Origin: Alphaproteobacteria bacterium
Lineage (GTDB): Bacteria > Pseudomonadota > Alphaproteobacteria > RF32 > CAG-239
NCBI GenBank assembly: GCA_015062585.1
Contig: SUUJ01000003.1
Coordinates: forward strand, 37,538 to 101,537
DNA length: 64,000 nt
Direction: 5' to 3'
Both the position numbers and the translations under genes were made by a program. Below, piece after piece: positions 36,642 through 48,500 of this stretch (the first letter of the stretch is position 1; each line of letters starts with the position of its first letter). The notes under the pieces were generated by a model that was given only the letters and a program-made list of their open reading frames with translations, had not been told where the DNA came from and did not search any database.

Positions 36642-37352
36642 ATGCTAAAAATAGATTATGTTTTGTGCCGCCCCGGTGTTATGGATAACTATTCTTATAT
36701 TTTAACCGATACCGCAACCGGTATTTCAGCAATTATTGACCCGTCAGAAGTAACTCCGATTATAAAAAAATGCGAAGAACTTGATATAAAACCGCAATAT
36801 ATACTAAACACTCATCACCACTTTGATCACACCGACGGAAATATAGAATTATCTCAAAAATACAATGCTCAAATAGTCTGTAACGAAGCGGACAAACATC
36901 GTATTGAAGGAGCAACGATTTTTATAAAAGACGGCGAAGAATTTGCCTTAGGTGAATCAAAAGCCAAAATTATCGATGTTTCCGGCCACACCCAAGGTCA
37001 TATTTTATATTATTTTGCCAAAGACAAGGCATTATTTACCGGCGACACCTTGTTTAATTTGTGTATTGGCGGACTATTCGAAGGAACCGCAAAACAAATG
37101 TTTGAATCTTTGACTAAAATAAAATCTCTACCTGATGACACACTATTCTACCCGGGCCACGAATATACTTTTCATGCCGCCAATTTTGCCTACCATTACA
37201 ATCAGGCAAACGAAAATATTATAAAATACCTAACCAAAGCAAAATCAAATTTGGCTACCACAGGGCATGTTTTTCCATTCACTCTAGGCGAAGAAAAACT
37301 TTGCAATCCTTATTTACAAGCCACAACTTTAGAAGAATTTACACACTTATAA
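36642..37352 (+). CDS. gloB: Hydroxyacylglutathione hydrolase (glyoxalase II)
   Basis: This metallo-beta-lactamase-fold hydrolase of 236 residues carries THHHFDHTDG (about 57-66) with the binuclear metal ligands. VSGHTQGHILYYF, LFTGDTLFNLCIGGLFEG and YPGHEYT follow, and the C-terminal glyoxalase II domain completes it. It would hydrolyse S-lactoylglutathione to lactate and glutathione. The gene begins one base after the HD-GYP-like gene stop and ends in a 6-base overlap with the convergent ftsK. Confidence 0.93.
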   Translation: MLKIDYVLCRPGVMDNYSYILTDTATGISAIIDPSEVTPIIKKCEELDIKPQYILNTHHHFDHTDGNIELSQKYNAQIVCNEADKHRIEGATIFIKDGEEFALGESKAKIIDVSGHTQGHILYYFAKDKALFTGDTLFNLCIGGLFEGTAKQMFESLTKIKSLPDDTLFYPGHEYTFHAANFAYHYNQANENIIKYLTKAKSNLATTGHVFPFTLGEEKLCNPYLQATTLEEFTHL

Positions 37353-39626
37353 TACTTCGCGTCTGCCCACATGGTCGGTTTTTGAGACAACACCCTCGTC
37401 TTCCATTCTCTCAATAATCGAAGCAGCACGATTATATCCTATGCGCAAGCGTCTTTGGATGTATGAAATAGAGGCTTTTTTATCAGTTCTGACAATCTCA
37501 ACAGCCTGATTATACAAATCATCATCGCTTGAACCACCGCCCATGGAAGTATTATCAAACACAGCACCGCCGCCGGAAGACTTGCTGTCAGAAAGCTCGC
37601 CTTCTGTAACCGCTTCCACATATTCAGGCTGTCTTTGTGTTTTCAAAAATTCGACTATTTTTTCAACTTCACTATCTTTTACAAATGGCGCATGGACACG
37701 GCGCGGCCTTTGACCTGCCGGCATATACAACATATCGCCCATACCAAGCAATTGTTCGGCTCCCTGTTCACCCAAAATGGTACGGCTATCAATTTTTGAA
37801 GTAACTTGATAACTGATTCTTGTCGGGAAGTTAGCTTTAATTGTACCGGTAATAACATCAACCGACGGTCTTTGTGTTGACATAATAAGGTGAATACCGG
37901 CAGCACGAGCCATCTGGGCAAGCCTTTGGATTGCCGCTTCCACATCTTTACCTGCTACCAACATCAAATCAGCCATTTCATCAACCACAATTACAATATA
38001 CGGCATCGGTGTTAAATCCAACTCTTGCTCTTCATATATCGGGCGTCCGGTATCCGGTTCAAAACCTGTTTGAACTTTTCTTACCACTTTTTCACCGCTT
38101 TCACGCAGTTCTTCCAACCTTTGATTATAGCCGGTAATATTTCTGACATTAAGCTGAGCCATGGCTCTATATCTATCTTCCATCTCTTTTACCGCCCATT
38201 TAAGACCGATAACCGCCTTAGCCGGATCGGTAATAACCGGTGTCAACAGATGAGGAATACCGTTATACATCGTAAATTCGAGCATTTTCGGGTCAATCAT
38301 AATCAGCTTACATTCTTCCGGTCGCATTTTATACAAAAGCGATATAATCATCGAGTTTACACCCACCGATTTACCTGAACCGGTAGTACCGGCCACCAAC
38401 AAGTGAGGCATCTTAGCCAAATCGGCATAGGTGTTTTTACCGCCGATATCTTTACCCAAACTGATAGTAAGATTAGCTTTAGAAGTTCTAAATTCTTCAC
38501 TTTCCAACAAATCGCGCAAATAAACAATTTCTCTTGAGGTATTAGGCATTTCAATACCGATTGTATTAGATCCCGGAACAACGGCAATTCTCACCGAAAC
38601 CGCACTCATCGAACGGGCAATATCATCTGACAATCCGATAACTCTGGCCATTTTTGTACCCGGAGCCGGTTCTAATTCATATAATGTAACTACCGGACCG
38701 GGTCTGATTTGTACAATCTTTCCGATAACTCCGAATTCTTGCAAAACCTCTTCTAACTTAGCCGCAGTTCTATCCAGCTCTTTTTGGCTCATATGCTGAG
38801 TGCTTTTATCTTTTCCGACTGATAAAAGTTCAATATCCGGAAGCTCATAACCGTCATCAGCTATTCGTCTTACCGGCTTGGCAATTTTAATGGTTTCCGT
38901 CGCAGCTTTTGTTTCTTTTTTTATTTTCGGCTCGGTTATCTTTGGCTCTTTCTTTGGTCTTTGCGGACGCTGAGTTTTTTTGTTTTTCTTACTTGAACCT
39001 AAGGCCTTCCACACTTTAGCAATTTGCTTTCCAAAGAATAGCACCACGGCCATAACTGTTCCCAAAATTGCTTTTATTACTTTGTTCCATGATGCAAATG
39101 TAATACCGCAAGCATAATTAAACGAAATAAAGCTCAAAACAAAAGTGATAGCTATCAGCAAATATTTGTTATAGGAAAAAGCAACCATTTTATTCATCAA
39201 TGTCAAAATATTGCGTGAGAAAAATATACCAATATCCCCGCCGACATCAAAACTTCCCATTCTGCCGCAACACAAATTAAGACAAATACTAAAGAAAGTA
39301 AAACCCAAAACAAAGGCTATTACTCTTCCCCACAAATGCATAAAAACTTTATATCTGATAACTTCATAACCCCAAACAATAGGAGCAACAAGGAAAATCG
39401 GCAAAGCCAAACCGAACCAACCCAAAATCCACGAAGCCTGATATGCTCCGAAAGCGCCCAACCAATTGGTAATTTCCCGAGAATTAGAAATATTGTACCC
39501 TGAATCATACGGATTATATGAAGCGCAAGCTACAATCAATGCAATGGTCAGAGCAATCAATCCTGCACCCATTCCCATTACCATAAACTTTGCCACTAAA
39601 GATTTTTGTTTTTTGCGTTTAGCCAT
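37347..39626 (-). CDS. ftsK: DNA translocase FtsK
   Basis: FtsK pumps chromosome ends through the closing septum and activates XerCD at dif. The 759-residue product has four N-terminal membrane helices (to about residue 205) and a short Lys/Pro-rich linker. The RecA-like motor has Walker A in VAGTTGSGKSVGVN and Walker B in YIVIVVDEMADLM. A C-terminal gamma winged-helix domain (VEIVRTDKKASISYIQRRLR onward) reads KOPS-like signals. The linker is short, as in many Alphaproteobacteria. It is monocistronic. Confidence 0.97.
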   Translation of the reverse strand: MAKRKKQKSLVAKFMVMGMGAGLIALTIALIVACASYNPYDSGYNISNSREITNWLGAFGAYQASWILGWFGLALPIFLVAPIVWGYEVIRYKVFMHLWGRVIAFVLGFTFFSICLNLCCGRMGSFDVGGDIGIFFSRNILTLMNKMVAFSYNKYLLIAITFVLSFISFNYACGITFASWNKVIKAILGTVMAVVLFFGKQIAKVWKALGSSKKNKKTQRPQRPKKEPKITEPKIKKETKAATETIKIAKPVRRIADDGYELPDIELLSVGKDKSTQHMSQKELDRTAAKLEEVLQEFGVIGKIVQIRPGPVVTLYELEPAPGTKMARVIGLSDDIARSMSAVSVRIAVVPGSNTIGIEMPNTSREIVYLRDLLESEEFRTSKANLTISLGKDIGGKNTYADLAKMPHLLVAGTTGSGKSVGVNSMIISLLYKMRPEECKLIMIDPKMLEFTMYNGIPHLLTPVITDPAKAVIGLKWAVKEMEDRYRAMAQLNVRNITGYNQRLEELRESGEKVVRKVQTGFEPDTGRPIYEEQELDLTPMPYIVIVVDEMADLMLVAGKDVEAAIQRLAQMARAAGIHLIMSTQRPSVDVITGTIKANFPTRISYQVTSKIDSRTILGEQGAEQLLGMGDMLYMPAGQRPRRVHAPFVKDSEVEKIVEFLKTQRQPEYVEAVTEGELSDSKSSGGGAVFDNTSMGGGSSDDDLYNQAVEIVRTDKKASISYIQRRLRIGYNRAASIIERMEDEGVVSKTDHVGRREVL

Positions 39627-39787
39627 TTTATTCTCTTTTTTTAATCAAATTATCACTTATATCAAAGTATAAACGCCAAATTGTCAAAAATCCCTTAATT
39701 ATTTTATAACTAAGGCAAAATACTTGACTTTTTTTTCATATTAAATCAATTTAAACCCAGTCAAAAACTTACAAAAAGGAAAAATAA

Positions 39788-40525
39788 ATGTTCAGATTAG
39801 ATGGAAAAGTTGCTTTAATTACCGGTGCCGCCGGCGGACTTGGTGACAAAATCGCTCGCACACTTCATGCTCAAGGTGCAAAGCTTGCCTTGACTGATAT
39901 GCGTGCCGAACCGATGGAAAAATTAAAAGCCGAACTTGGCGATAATGTTGAATTTTTTGTAGCCAACCTTTCAGACGCCGAAGCTATCAAACAACTGGTT
40001 GCCGATGTTGAAGCAAAATTCGGACAAATCGACATTTTGGTAAACAACGCCGGTCTTACTCGCGACAACTTGTTTATGCGCATGAGTGATGATGAATGGC
40101 AATTAGTATTGGATGTAAACCTTTCTGCCGGATTCAAATTGGCTCGTGGTGTAATCAGAGGTATGATGAAACGCCGTTTCGGTCGTATTATCGGTATTGC
40201 TTCTGTTGTAGGTGTTATGGGCAACCCCGGTCAAGCCAACTATGCTGCTTCCAAAGGCGGTATGATTGCCATGAACAAATGCTTGGCACAAGAAGTTGCC
40301 TCTCGCGGCATTACAGTAAACTCTATTGCACCGGGCTTTATCCGTACTCCGATGACCGATGTTTTACCCGAAGATGTAAAATCAGCTCTCTTAGCCAAAA
40401 TTCCTGAAGGAAAGCTTGGTGAAGCTCAAGATATTGCCAATGTTGTCGCTTTCTTGGCCTCTGATGAATCTCAATACATCACAGGTCAAACCATCAACAT
40501 TAACGGCGGAATGGCGATGATTTAA
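39788..40525 (+). CDS. fabG: 3-oxoacyl-[acyl-carrier-protein] reductase FabG
   Basis: This NADPH-dependent short-chain dehydrogenase reduces 3-oxoacyl-ACP in fatty acid synthesis. The 245-residue product shows the Rossmann glycine motif TGAAGGLG, NNAG and the catalytic residues Ser139, Tyr152 and Lys156. It ends GQTININGGMAMI, as usual for FabG. AAAAAGGA precedes the ATG. A possible -35, TTGACT, lies at 39724 with no clear -10. The gene stands alone; acpP and fabF are not in the window. Assignment to fatty acid synthesis is strong by similarity, though related reductases exist. Confidence 0.9.
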   Translation: MFRLDGKVALITGAAGGLGDKIARTLHAQGAKLALTDMRAEPMEKLKAELGDNVEFFVANLSDAEAIKQLVADVEAKFGQIDILVNNAGLTRDNLFMRMSDDEWQLVLDVNLSAGFKLARGVIRGMMKRRFGRIIGIASVVGVMGNPGQANYAASKGGMIAMNKCLAQEVASRGITVNSIAPGFIRTPMTDVLPEDVKSALLAKIPEGKLGEAQDIANVVAFLASDESQYITGQTININGGMAMI

Positions 40526-40544
40526 TTACAAGACAAACCATTAA

Positions 40545-40576
40545 AAAAAGGCTTTGATTTTTTTCAAAGCCTTTTT
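40545..40576. terminator. Bidirectional terminator between fabG and rbfA
   Basis: AAAAAGGCTTTGA (40545-40557) pairs with TCAAAGCCTTTTT (40564-40576) around a T-rich loop. It serves both converging genes; the rbfA stop follows directly. Confidence 0.85.
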
Positions 40577-40579
40577 ATT

Positions 40580-40954
40580 TTATTTCAAATCTTGGGCAAC
40601 ATGAGGATCATGAAGCAATTTTTCGATTTTATCGACCTCTTCAAAAGTCTTGTCCACTCTAAAATTGATTTCCGGCACATAGCGTAAAGAAGTTTTTTGT
40701 GCCACTTGTTTTCTAAAATAGTTAGCAGCCAATTGTAAACCACCCAAAACTTGCTGAACCAAATCATTATTTGAGGCAATAAACCAAACCGTACAATATT
40801 TCAAATCAGGCGACACCGTAACTTTTGTAACCGTGACCAAGGTATTAAGTCCTTCCAAATTTCTGACCTCACCTCTATCAATAAATTGAGCGATAATTTT
40901 TCTGATTTCCTGAGCCACTCTGAGTTGTCTTTGCGAAGGTTCTTTATCAGCCAT
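40580..40954 (-). CDS. rbfA: Ribosome-binding factor A
   Basis: RbfA helps mature the 30S subunit and is important for cold adaptation. The 124-residue KH-fold protein begins with a short polar stretch, then QRQLRVAQEIRKIIAQFI. It contains VTVTKVTVSPDLKYCTVW and ends LRYVPEINFRVDKTFEEV, all typical. It is usually between infB and truB; here it is on the minus strand, divergent from truB and about 20 kb from infB, showing that the ancestral cluster has been rearranged. Confidence 0.95.
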   Translation of the reverse strand: MADKEPSQRQLRVAQEIRKIIAQFIDRGEVRNLEGLNTLVTVTKVTVSPDLKYCTVWFIASNNDLVQQVLGGLQLAANYFRKQVAQKTSLRYVPEINFRVDKTFEEVDKIEKLLHDPHVAQDLK

Positions 40955-41080
40955 CTTTTTTCTCCTTTTTAATTATGATTTGAGTATATCTGCAAAACAG
41001 TGATTTAGCAAGCTTTTTCCTCTTTACTTGACTCATTGTGCTTTTTTTCGTATCAAAAAAATAAAAAGAAAGGAATATTT

Positions 41081-41992
41081 ATGGCAAAACACAAAGGCGA
41101 TTCTATACATGGTTGGCTCATTATCGACAAACAAGCCGGCATCGGTTCGACAGATGTCGTCAATCAAACTCGTCGCTTGCTAAATGCTGACAAAAACGGC
41201 CACACCGGTACTTTAGATCCTTTTGCCACCGGAGTTTTGCCGATTGCTTTTGGTGAAGCAACCAAACTGATTCCCTATGTAACCGACGGGATAAAAGAAT
41301 ACGAATTTACCCTAAAATTCGGTTCAACTACCGACACTCTCGACTTAACCGGTCAAATTACTCAAAATAATGGCAAAATTCCGACCAAAGACGAAGTATT
41401 AAGCATAATTCCCGAGTTTATCGGCAAAATAACCCAAATTCCGCCCGCTTACTCAGCTATCAAAATCAGCGGTCAGCGCGCTTATGATTTGGCCAGAAAG
41501 GGGCAAGATGTTGCCATTCCCGAACGCCAAATCGAGATATATAAATTGGAGCTTTTATCGATTCTCTCTGACTGCGAGTACAAATTCAAAGTTTTATGTT
41601 CCAAAGGCACCTATGTTCGTACACTCGGGGCTGACATTGCCAAAAAGCTCTCAACTTTTGGTCATTTAACAGCTCTAAGGCGTACAAAATGCGCAAAATT
41701 TGACCTTTCGCATACGATTTTACTGGAAAATTTAAAAAATATGAGTTATATTAGCGCTCGCCAAAGTCAATTACTTCCCTTATTGACATCACTGTGCGAC
41801 ATCACGGTGTTCGCCGTACGGGAAGAAGACGCAGCCAAGCTTCGCATGGGGCAAAAGATATCACCCAAAGCCTATCCCATTGCAAATATAATCGGGCAAG
41901 AAGTGATAGCCACTCATAACAACGAAGCGGTTGCCTTGGTACGAATTGAGGAAAGTAGAATTTCACCGATTCGTGTGTTTAACTTAAAATAA
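41081..41992 (+). CDS. truB: tRNA pseudouridine(55) synthase TruB
   Basis: This enzyme makes pseudouridine 55 in the T-loop of tRNAs. The 303-residue product opens [18 protein letters not shown] and carries the catalytic Asp46 in [15 protein letters not shown]. Later motifs are [21 protein letters not shown] and [18 protein letters not shown] 41081 has AAAGGAA upstream and fits the family; a longer frame from 41036 does not. It heads the truB-rpsO-pnp group. Confidence 0.95.
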   Translation: MAKHKGDSIHGWLIIDKQAGIGSTDVVNQTRRLLNADKNGHTGTLDPFATGVLPIAFGEATKLIPYVTDGIKEYEFTLKFGSTTDTLDLTGQITQNNGKIPTKDEVLSIIPEFIGKITQIPPAYSAIKISGQRAYDLARKGQDVAIPERQIEIYKLELLSILSDCEYKFKVLCSKGTYVRTLGADIAKKLSTFGHLTALRRTKCAKFDLSHTILLENLKNMSYISARQSQLLPLLTSLCDITVFAVREEDAAKLRMGQKISPKAYPIANIIGQEVIATHNNEAVALVRIEESRISPIRVFNLK

Positions 41993-42011
41993 TTTATATA
42001 AGGAAAAACAG

Positions 42012-42281
42012 ATGTCGATTTCTAACGAAAAAAAACAAGAATTAGTAAAAGCCTATGGCTTAAGTGCTAATGACACAGGTTCTCCGGAAGTTCAAATTGC
42101 TATTTGGACAGCCGAAATCAACAATTTGATTGAACACTTCAAAACTCACGCCAAAGACAATCACTCTCGTCTTGGTTTGATGAAAAAAGTTGCTCGTCGT
42201 CGTCACTTGCTTGACTACTTGAAGGCAAAAGACGAATCAAGATATCAAAACATTATCTCTAAATTAAACATCAGAAGATAA
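42012..42281 (+). CDS. rpsO: 30S ribosomal protein S15
   Basis: A typical 89-residue S15 with [40 protein letters not shown] and the basic end [10 protein letters not shown]15 binds the 16S rRNA central domain early in assembly. It lies 19 bases after truB, with AAGGA before the ATG, and before pnp, matching the widely conserved order. Confidence 0.97.
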   Translation: MSISNEKKQELVKAYGLSANDTGSPEVQIAIWTAEINNLIEHFKTHAKDNHSRLGLMKKVARRRHLLDYLKAKDESRYQNIISKLNIRR

Positions 42282-42299
42282 GTTTTCAGATACAACAGA

Positions 42300-42327
42300 T
42301 TGCGGGGCTCATTAAAAAGCTCCGCAA
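42300..42327 (+). promoter_or_regulatory. Hairpin in the rpsO-pnp spacer
   Basis: TTGCGGGGCT pairs with AGCTCCGCAA around CATTAAAA, with no T-run after it. A smaller hairpin, CCTGC/GCAGG, follows at 42353-42367. Enteric pnp leaders have an RNase III-cut hairpin used in autoregulation; a similar role here is inference. Confidence 0.55.
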
Positions 42328-42401
42328 CCTGTCTTAAAATATGAATAAAAATCCTGCATGGGGCAGGTAGAGGTTATATGGAAAATGAAAGGTAAAGAAA
42401 T

Positions 42402-44522
42402 ATGATCGAATTTAACGAAATCCGCAAAGAGATGGAATGGGGCGGAAGAAAACTCATTCTCGAAACAGGTAAAATTTCTAGACAAGCAGCCGGTTCGGTA
42501 ATTGTCACATATGGTGAAACAATAGTTCATGGTACGGTATGTGCCGCAAAAGAGGTAAAGGCAGATCAAGATTTCTTTCCTTTGACAGTTAACTATCAAG
42601 AAAAATACTATGCCACAGGTAAAGTTCCCGGTGGTTTCATGAAAAGAGAGGGCAAACCTTCTGAACGCGAAGTTCTTATTTCTCGTCTTATTGACAGACC
42701 TATTCGCCCGCTTTTCCCTGACGCATTTAAAAACGAAGTTCAAGTTGTATGTACCGTTTTGGCTCACGACAAACAAACCGATTCTGATGTTGTAGCCATG
42801 ATTGCCGCTTCAGCTGCTTTAGCTGTTTCGGGCATTCCTTTCTTAGGCCCTATCGGCGCAGCCAAAGTCGGCTACAAAGACGGCCAATACATCTTAAACC
42901 CGACCATGGATCAACAACCGTCATCTGAATTGGAATTAGCTGTTGCCGGTACCAAAGAAGGTGTTTTAATGGTTGAATCCGAAGCCAACGAATTATCCGA
43001 AGAAACCATGCTCGGCGCTGTAATGTTCGGATTTGAAAGCTTCCAACCGGTTATTGACATGATTAACGAGTTGAAAAAAGAAGCCGGCAAAGAACAATGG
43101 GAAGCACCTGTATTTCCTGCCGAATTTGACGAATTATATGCTCGTATTGAAGAAGAATTTGAAGCAGAATATGTCCGCGCTTTTGAAGAAACCAACAAAC
43201 TTGCTCGCGGCACTTTAGTCGGTCAGGTTTCTGAAAAAATAAAAGCAACCGTTGATCCGGAAAATGAATTTGAAAATCGCTACATTGGTGATGTTATCGA
43301 AAAATTGATGCACAAAGTAGTTCGCGAAAAAGTTTTGACTACCGGTCGCCGTATAGACGGACGCGATACCAAAACCGTTCGTCCTATCCAATGCCAAGTA
43401 GATGTTTTGCCAACCACTCACGGTTCTGCCTTGTTTACTCGTGGCGAAACACAAGCTTTGGTTGTTACCACATTAGGAACCGGCGAAGATGCTCAAATCA
43501 TTGACGGTTTGTTTGATGAAGCAAAACAAGACTTTATGTTAAACTACAACTTCCCGCCGTTCTCCGTTGGTGAATGTGGTCGTTTAGGTTCTCCCGGACG
43601 CCGCGAAATCGGTCACGGAAAATTGGCTTGGCGTGCAATTCATCCGATGATGCCAAAAGACAAAGACGCTTTTCCTTATACTATCCGTGTAGTATCTGAA
43701 ATTATGGAATCAAACGGTTCCTCTTCTATGGCAACTGTTTGCGGTACCACTATGTCTTTGATGTCAGCCGGTGTACCGATGATAAAACCTGTTGCCGGTA
43801 TTGCCATGGGCCTGATCAAAGAAGATGATGGCAGAGTTGCAGTTTTGACCGATATTTTGGGTGACGAAGACCACCTCGGCGATATGGACTTCAAAGTAGC
43901 CGGTACCAAAGACGGTGTAACCGCGCTTCAAATGGATATCAAAATCACCTCTATCACCAAAGAAATTATGGAAAAAGCTCTTCATCAAGCTCATGAAGGT
44001 CGTATCCATATCTTAGGTGAAATGGCTAAAGCAATTGCCGAACCGAGAGCCAATGTTTCTGACAAAGCTCCTCGCATTGTCGCAATCAAAATTCCGACAG
44101 ACAAAATTCGCGAAGTTATCGGCACAGGCGGTAAAGTGATTAGAGAAATTGTTGAAAATACTCACACCAAAATTGATATTACCGATGACGGCGTTGTAAA
44201 AATCGCCTCAATGAAAAAAGAAGACGGCGACGCTGCTCTTGAATGGATTATGGGTATTGTTGCCGAACCTGAAATGGGCAAAATTTATCATGGTACCATT
44301 ACCAAAATTATGGACTTTGGTGCATTTGTTCGTTTCCTTGGCACAACCGAAGGCTTAGTTCACATTTCCGAAGTTAAAAACGAGCGTATTGCTTCTGTTT
44401 CTGACTTTTACAAAGAAGGTGATCAAATTTGGGTTAAATGCCTTGGTGCCGACAATCGCGGCAAGATAAAACTTTCGGCTAAGAGAGTAAATCAAGAAAC
44501 AGGTGAAGATTTAGAAAAATAA
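42402..44522 (+). CDS. pnp: Polyribonucleotide nucleotidyltransferase (PNPase)
   Basis: PNPase degrades RNA phosphorolytically from the 3' end, often within a degradosome. The 706-residue product has two RNase PH domains (about 10-215 and 300-540), the second with [20 protein letters not shown] and the [16 protein letters not shown] stretch. A KH domain ([20 protein letters not shown]) and an S1 domain ([18 protein letters not shown]) complete it. A ribosome site AAAGG stands upstream of the ATG. It is the last gene of the group, with a terminator following. Confidence 0.97.
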   Translation: MIEFNEIRKEMEWGGRKLILETGKISRQAAGSVIVTYGETIVHGTVCAAKEVKADQDFFPLTVNYQEKYYATGKVPGGFMKREGKPSEREVLISRLIDRPIRPLFPDAFKNEVQVVCTVLAHDKQTDSDVVAMIAASAALAVSGIPFLGPIGAAKVGYKDGQYILNPTMDQQPSSELELAVAGTKEGVLMVESEANELSEETMLGAVMFGFESFQPVIDMINELKKEAGKEQWEAPVFPAEFDELYARIEEEFEAEYVRAFEETNKLARGTLVGQVSEKIKATVDPENEFENRYIGDVIEKLMHKVVREKVLTTGRRIDGRDTKTVRPIQCQVDVLPTTHGSALFTRGETQALVVTTLGTGEDAQIIDGLFDEAKQDFMLNYNFPPFSVGECGRLGSPGRREIGHGKLAWRAIHPMMPKDKDAFPYTIRVVSEIMESNGSSSMATVCGTTMSLMSAGVPMIKPVAGIAMGLIKEDDGRVAVLTDILGDEDHLGDMDFKVAGTKDGVTALQMDIKITSITKEIMEKALHQAHEGRIHILGEMAKAIAEPRANVSDKAPRIVAIKIPTDKIREVIGTGGKVIREIVENTHTKIDITDDGVVKIASMKKEDGDAALEWIMGIVAEPEMGKIYHGTITKIMDFGAFVRFLGTTEGLVHISEVKNERIASVSDFYKEGDQIWVKCLGADNRGKIKLSAKRVNQETGEDLEK

Positions 44523-44544
44523 ATCTTACTATTTTCAAAAAAAG

Positions 44545-44570
44545 CACCTCTGAAAAGGGGTGTTTTTTTT
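44545..44570 (+). terminator. Terminator after pnp
   Basis: CACCTCT (44545-44551) pairs with AGGGGTG (44556-44562) around a GAAA tetraloop, followed by a run of eight T. Confidence 0.88.
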
Positions 44571-44615
44571 ATGTCATTATAAAAAATACCACACGAAAAG
44601 TGAATAAATAACAAA

Positions 44616-45322
44616 GTCATCCCTCGAATGAATAAATAATGTCATTCCTCGCTCGGCGCTTTGGCGTCCGTGCGTCTAGGAATCTCATCTTTGCGTCAGC
44701 GCGATATTAAATAAAAACAAAAACAGAGTCATCCCTCGATTGCGTCAAGCAATCGTCTAGGGATCTTCCTTGTTTTAAACTAATTTGAAGATCGCTAACC
44801 TCGTTCGCAAGCTCACTCAAGCGATGACTTTATATATTCATTCAAGGCATAACAATTATAAAAAAACAAAAACCGCGATTTATGTTTTTTAGCTTTTTTT
44901 GACCGGAGACTCTCCTTTTATATACCCAAAGTCAGCCAACGGATGTGAAGGGCACATCCGGTTGAAAAAAGCGTATAAAAAAACATCTTGAGCGGTGACT
45001 TTTGGTTACTTTTGGTCACTCAAAAGTAACATAAGAACTAATTTGAAGATGCCAAGTCTCGCTCATTTCATTCGCTCAAGGCATGACATATTTTTTATAA
45101 GAAACAACAACAGAGTCATCCCTCGATTGCGTCAAGCAATCGTCCAGGGATCTTCCTTGTTTTAAACTAATTTGAAGATCGCTAACCTCGTTCGTTGACA
45201 CTCACTCAAGCGATGACTTATTTATTTAAACTCATCTGGATTTTTAGGCAACTGAAGTTGCGAAAAATCCTATCTTCCCTTAAAATTAAGGGAAGAGAAA
45301 ATGTTATTCACTAAAAAGCGAT
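44616..45322. repeat. Left intergenic repeat mosaic beside the giant gene
   Basis: The gap 44523-45517 has no gene. It contains, in order: an 87-base block at 44616-44702 also found at 50421-50507; palindromic unit A at 44728-44828 (GTCAT at one end, ATGAC at the other, inner CGATTGC/GCAATCG stem); unit B at 44871-45089; a second unit A at 45115-45217; and unit C at 45230-45322 with GGATTTTT/AAAAATCC and TCTTCCCTT/AAGGGAAGA stems. The right mosaic has the same order and orientation. Confidence 0.85.
44871..45089 (+). repeat. Dispersed repeat B, copy 1
   Basis: About 219 bases starting AACCGCGATTTATG and ending GCATGACAT. It includes two hairpins, GGATGTG/CACATCC around AAGGG and GTTACTTTTG/CAAAAGTAAC around GTCACT. 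Copy 2 is at 50714-50933 and an inverted copy 3 at 63316-63533. Confidence 0.85.
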
Positions 45323-45431
45323 GACTTTATATATTCATTCAAGGCATGACATATTTTTTTACGCCAAAGCATATGCAAAGGAATAACATAAATCACCATT
45401 CAATTTTAAATATAAAAATTCAAAAAAACTC

Positions 45432-45460
45432 TTGTAATATATAGCATAATATAATATTAT
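45432..45460 (+). promoter_or_regulatory. Candidate promoter of the giant cysteine-rich gene
   Basis: TTGTAA (45432-45437) is followed after 17 bases by TATTAT (45455-45460). The predicted leader of about 50 bases holds a small hairpin, GTATCT/AGATAC at 45475-45491, and a GGGG ribosome site. Confidence 0.55.
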
Positions 45461-45517
45461 TATAGCATATATGTGTATCTTTTGCAGATACGCAACTGTT
45501 TTTGTTGGGGTAAATAT

Positions 45518-48500
45518 ATGAAAAAACATTATATGTTCTTTTTCATTTTGTTGCTGACATTAGTAACCGGCAGGGTTTACTATGCTCACTCAGCCATCAC
45601 CCCTATTGATGAAACCGGCTATTCCACCTCTAACACCAATACTAACACCACCCCCACCCCTCGCGCCGCTGCCGCTCAGAGTGTGACATGTGCCGCAGAT
45701 AACTATACAGAAGAAACTTTTACTGACGCTTTTGGATATTTATATCCTGCATATACGATGGGCACTGGTCCCGACCCATACCATCAACCTGTCGGATGTT
45801 ATGCAAATAATACATCTTTGATATGTGTACCAAATCTTGACCTAAGAGATAATTCCTGTACAACATCTTCCGGTGATACTGCTTATTACCCGGTATGCAC
45901 TTTTAGTGACGATCAGGAAACAGATCTTACGGATTACACTGTTTATTGGGGCGACGAGCCAATTCATAGCGGTGAAATACAAAACAAGCTCGTATTGAAA
46001 TACTTCCCTTTTTCCAATGCTTCTTGTTGCGCTGAAGGAAATGCTTCCGGAGAGTTATCTATTTATTGTGAGAATAAATGCGATAACCCGGAAATAAACA
46101 TAAGCCTAAATGATGGTAATGACAGCTATTTTAAAGAAGCTGAAAATACAAATATTACATTAAACAAAACAGACTATTTCACTAATGTTACTTGTGATAA
46201 CTCTACCGAGTGTTCAGAGGAGAGAACTGTATGCATCGGATCGAATGATTTTTATTATACTAGTTTTGAAGCTACTGTTTTCCGGTGCAAAGATGAATAC
46301 ACCGAAGAATTTGCAACAATAAATCATCTTACAAAAGACACACCAAAAGAAGAGATTCCTTCTTTTATAAGTTGCTGCACAGAACACAATGGATACAGAT
46401 CAAATTTTGCCTGCACAGGTTATAACAGATGTGCTGTATTTCAGACAGATTATTTGAACAGAATAAAAGCCGACGGTGGTGAAGATCCCGACAAAATAGG
46501 TAAGCTTTGCGAAACGACTGAAGAGCAAGAAGATGACAACCAATATAAGGTATCTGCAGAATCAGGATGTTTTAATGACAATGATTCTGTCGATGAAAAT
46601 AACATTGGCATCGGCTATTGTAAATTTAATTCAAATATATCGCCTAAAAAATTCATTGATTGTACAGAAGATGGTTCCATTAAAGACTATGTTGATGTAT
46701 TTTATGATGGCGATAAAGATCAAGTCGTTCAAGAATATTTACCTTGTAAAATAAACTGCAATCAATACAATTCCGAGTACTATTGTGTTGGATACAGAAA
46801 AGTAGCCCCCTCTGAGTCTTGCCCAGAATTGGAAAAAGGCACAAAAGATAAAAATTATGGCTTCATAGTATTGGAGTATGAAGAAATAACCGAAGACGAT
46901 GGTAATTATGATCTCTATGGTACAGACATTAATGAAGAAATAGAATGTGGCATAAAAACAGCATGTCTTGGCTATTACACACAAGATTATTGCGTCAACT
47001 CATTAAACGGGGTTGTAGAACAAGAAGGTGGAAATCCAAAATTATGTTCTGATGAATATTATGACGTAGATACTCACGGAGCTGTTTATTCTTGTATCTG
47101 CGGAGAAGAATATCATGACTACGTCACTTTAACAACCACTGATGGGTTTTCCCATGAACAAATTAAAAATGCCGATAAAGATAAAGCGTGTAAAGCAAAA
47201 TGTTCCGCTATCGATCTGGCTAATGACGATTTAGAATGTCTCATGTTTAAACCCTCCGATCTAGCCTCCGAATGTACCGATGAGTTTTTAAGCACATTAA
47301 CCGCTAATTCAATCTATAACTATGATTCTTTAGGACCTGATGAAAAAAGTGAACCTTGTCTAGATGTAGGTGAAGAAGCATACTATGAAGCCTCTTTCTG
47401 CCTAAAAGATAATAACGGAGAAGAAAAAAGGGTATATTATTGCAAGCCTAATCTTGGAGGTGAATCAATAGAAGATGTTTACTTCCCTTGTGGCGATACA
47501 ATTAACGAAATGTTTTATTCTGAAAGCGAAGAAAGCGAAGAAAGTGACCAAGACCGGGAATATACCCCTATACCTGACGGATACTATGAAAAACAAAACT
47601 TTACCAAACTCATGTATGGCGTCTGTTATTTTGAGTGTGATGCAAGCTATGATGGCGAATATTGTTTAGCCTACAAAAAACACAACGACAACGACATCTG
47701 CGAAATAATAATAGATAAATCTCTTGACGGTAATGCAAGACAAAGTAACCACTCTAAATATTATTCTCTAAGTGATGCACATACAATAAACAGCGATACA
47801 ATAAACAACGAGACACAAGATACTGATGATACTGGCGCTATCTCATGCGTATTAAACAACCAGTATTTCAAAGCCGGTAAAGTTTATCACGTATGCCCTG
47901 ATTATCATTCACAAGGTTATTGCCTAGATTACTTAAAGGGTATTGTTGATCCACAAAATACTTGCACATTTAACGAGTTATCAAATCTATACAGTGAGCC
48001 CAACAACAAACTGTACAAATGCACTTGTGATACAAGTATGCTCAACAAAAACCAACTTCAAAACCAATCTTTGCTCGTTGAAGGTATAGATTTAGATGTT
48101 TGGATAGGTAGTGTTTCGTCCCAAAATAGATGCCAAGCCGAATGTAGCGATGATGATCTAATAGAAGAAACTGACGGAGATCAGGTCAAAGGTGTCACCG
48201 ATTGCGAAAAATATACCGCCATAGACATTTTAGACGAATGCTCCAATCATAAAAAAAAGGTGCAGCTATATAGTAACAATACAAAAACACCTTCCAATGA
48301 AACATTTATAATAATGAAAACCGATGGCGATAATCCGGGATGGTATTCAACCTTGGGTGAGAACGAATTGACACTTTATTGCCAAGAATCTTCTTCATTA
48401 ACAACATTTTACCGATTTAGTGCACTTCTAGATATAGACGACTCCATCGCTTATCCGGAAGAATTTTTGCAAGACATTTGTTACGGCGAAGAAAGCGGTA

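Noticed and set aside
45473..45518. Upstream start of the giant gene at 45473
   Set aside because: It would add 15 residues in front of a clear signal peptide and lies close to the predicted transcription start; GGGG favours ATG 45518.
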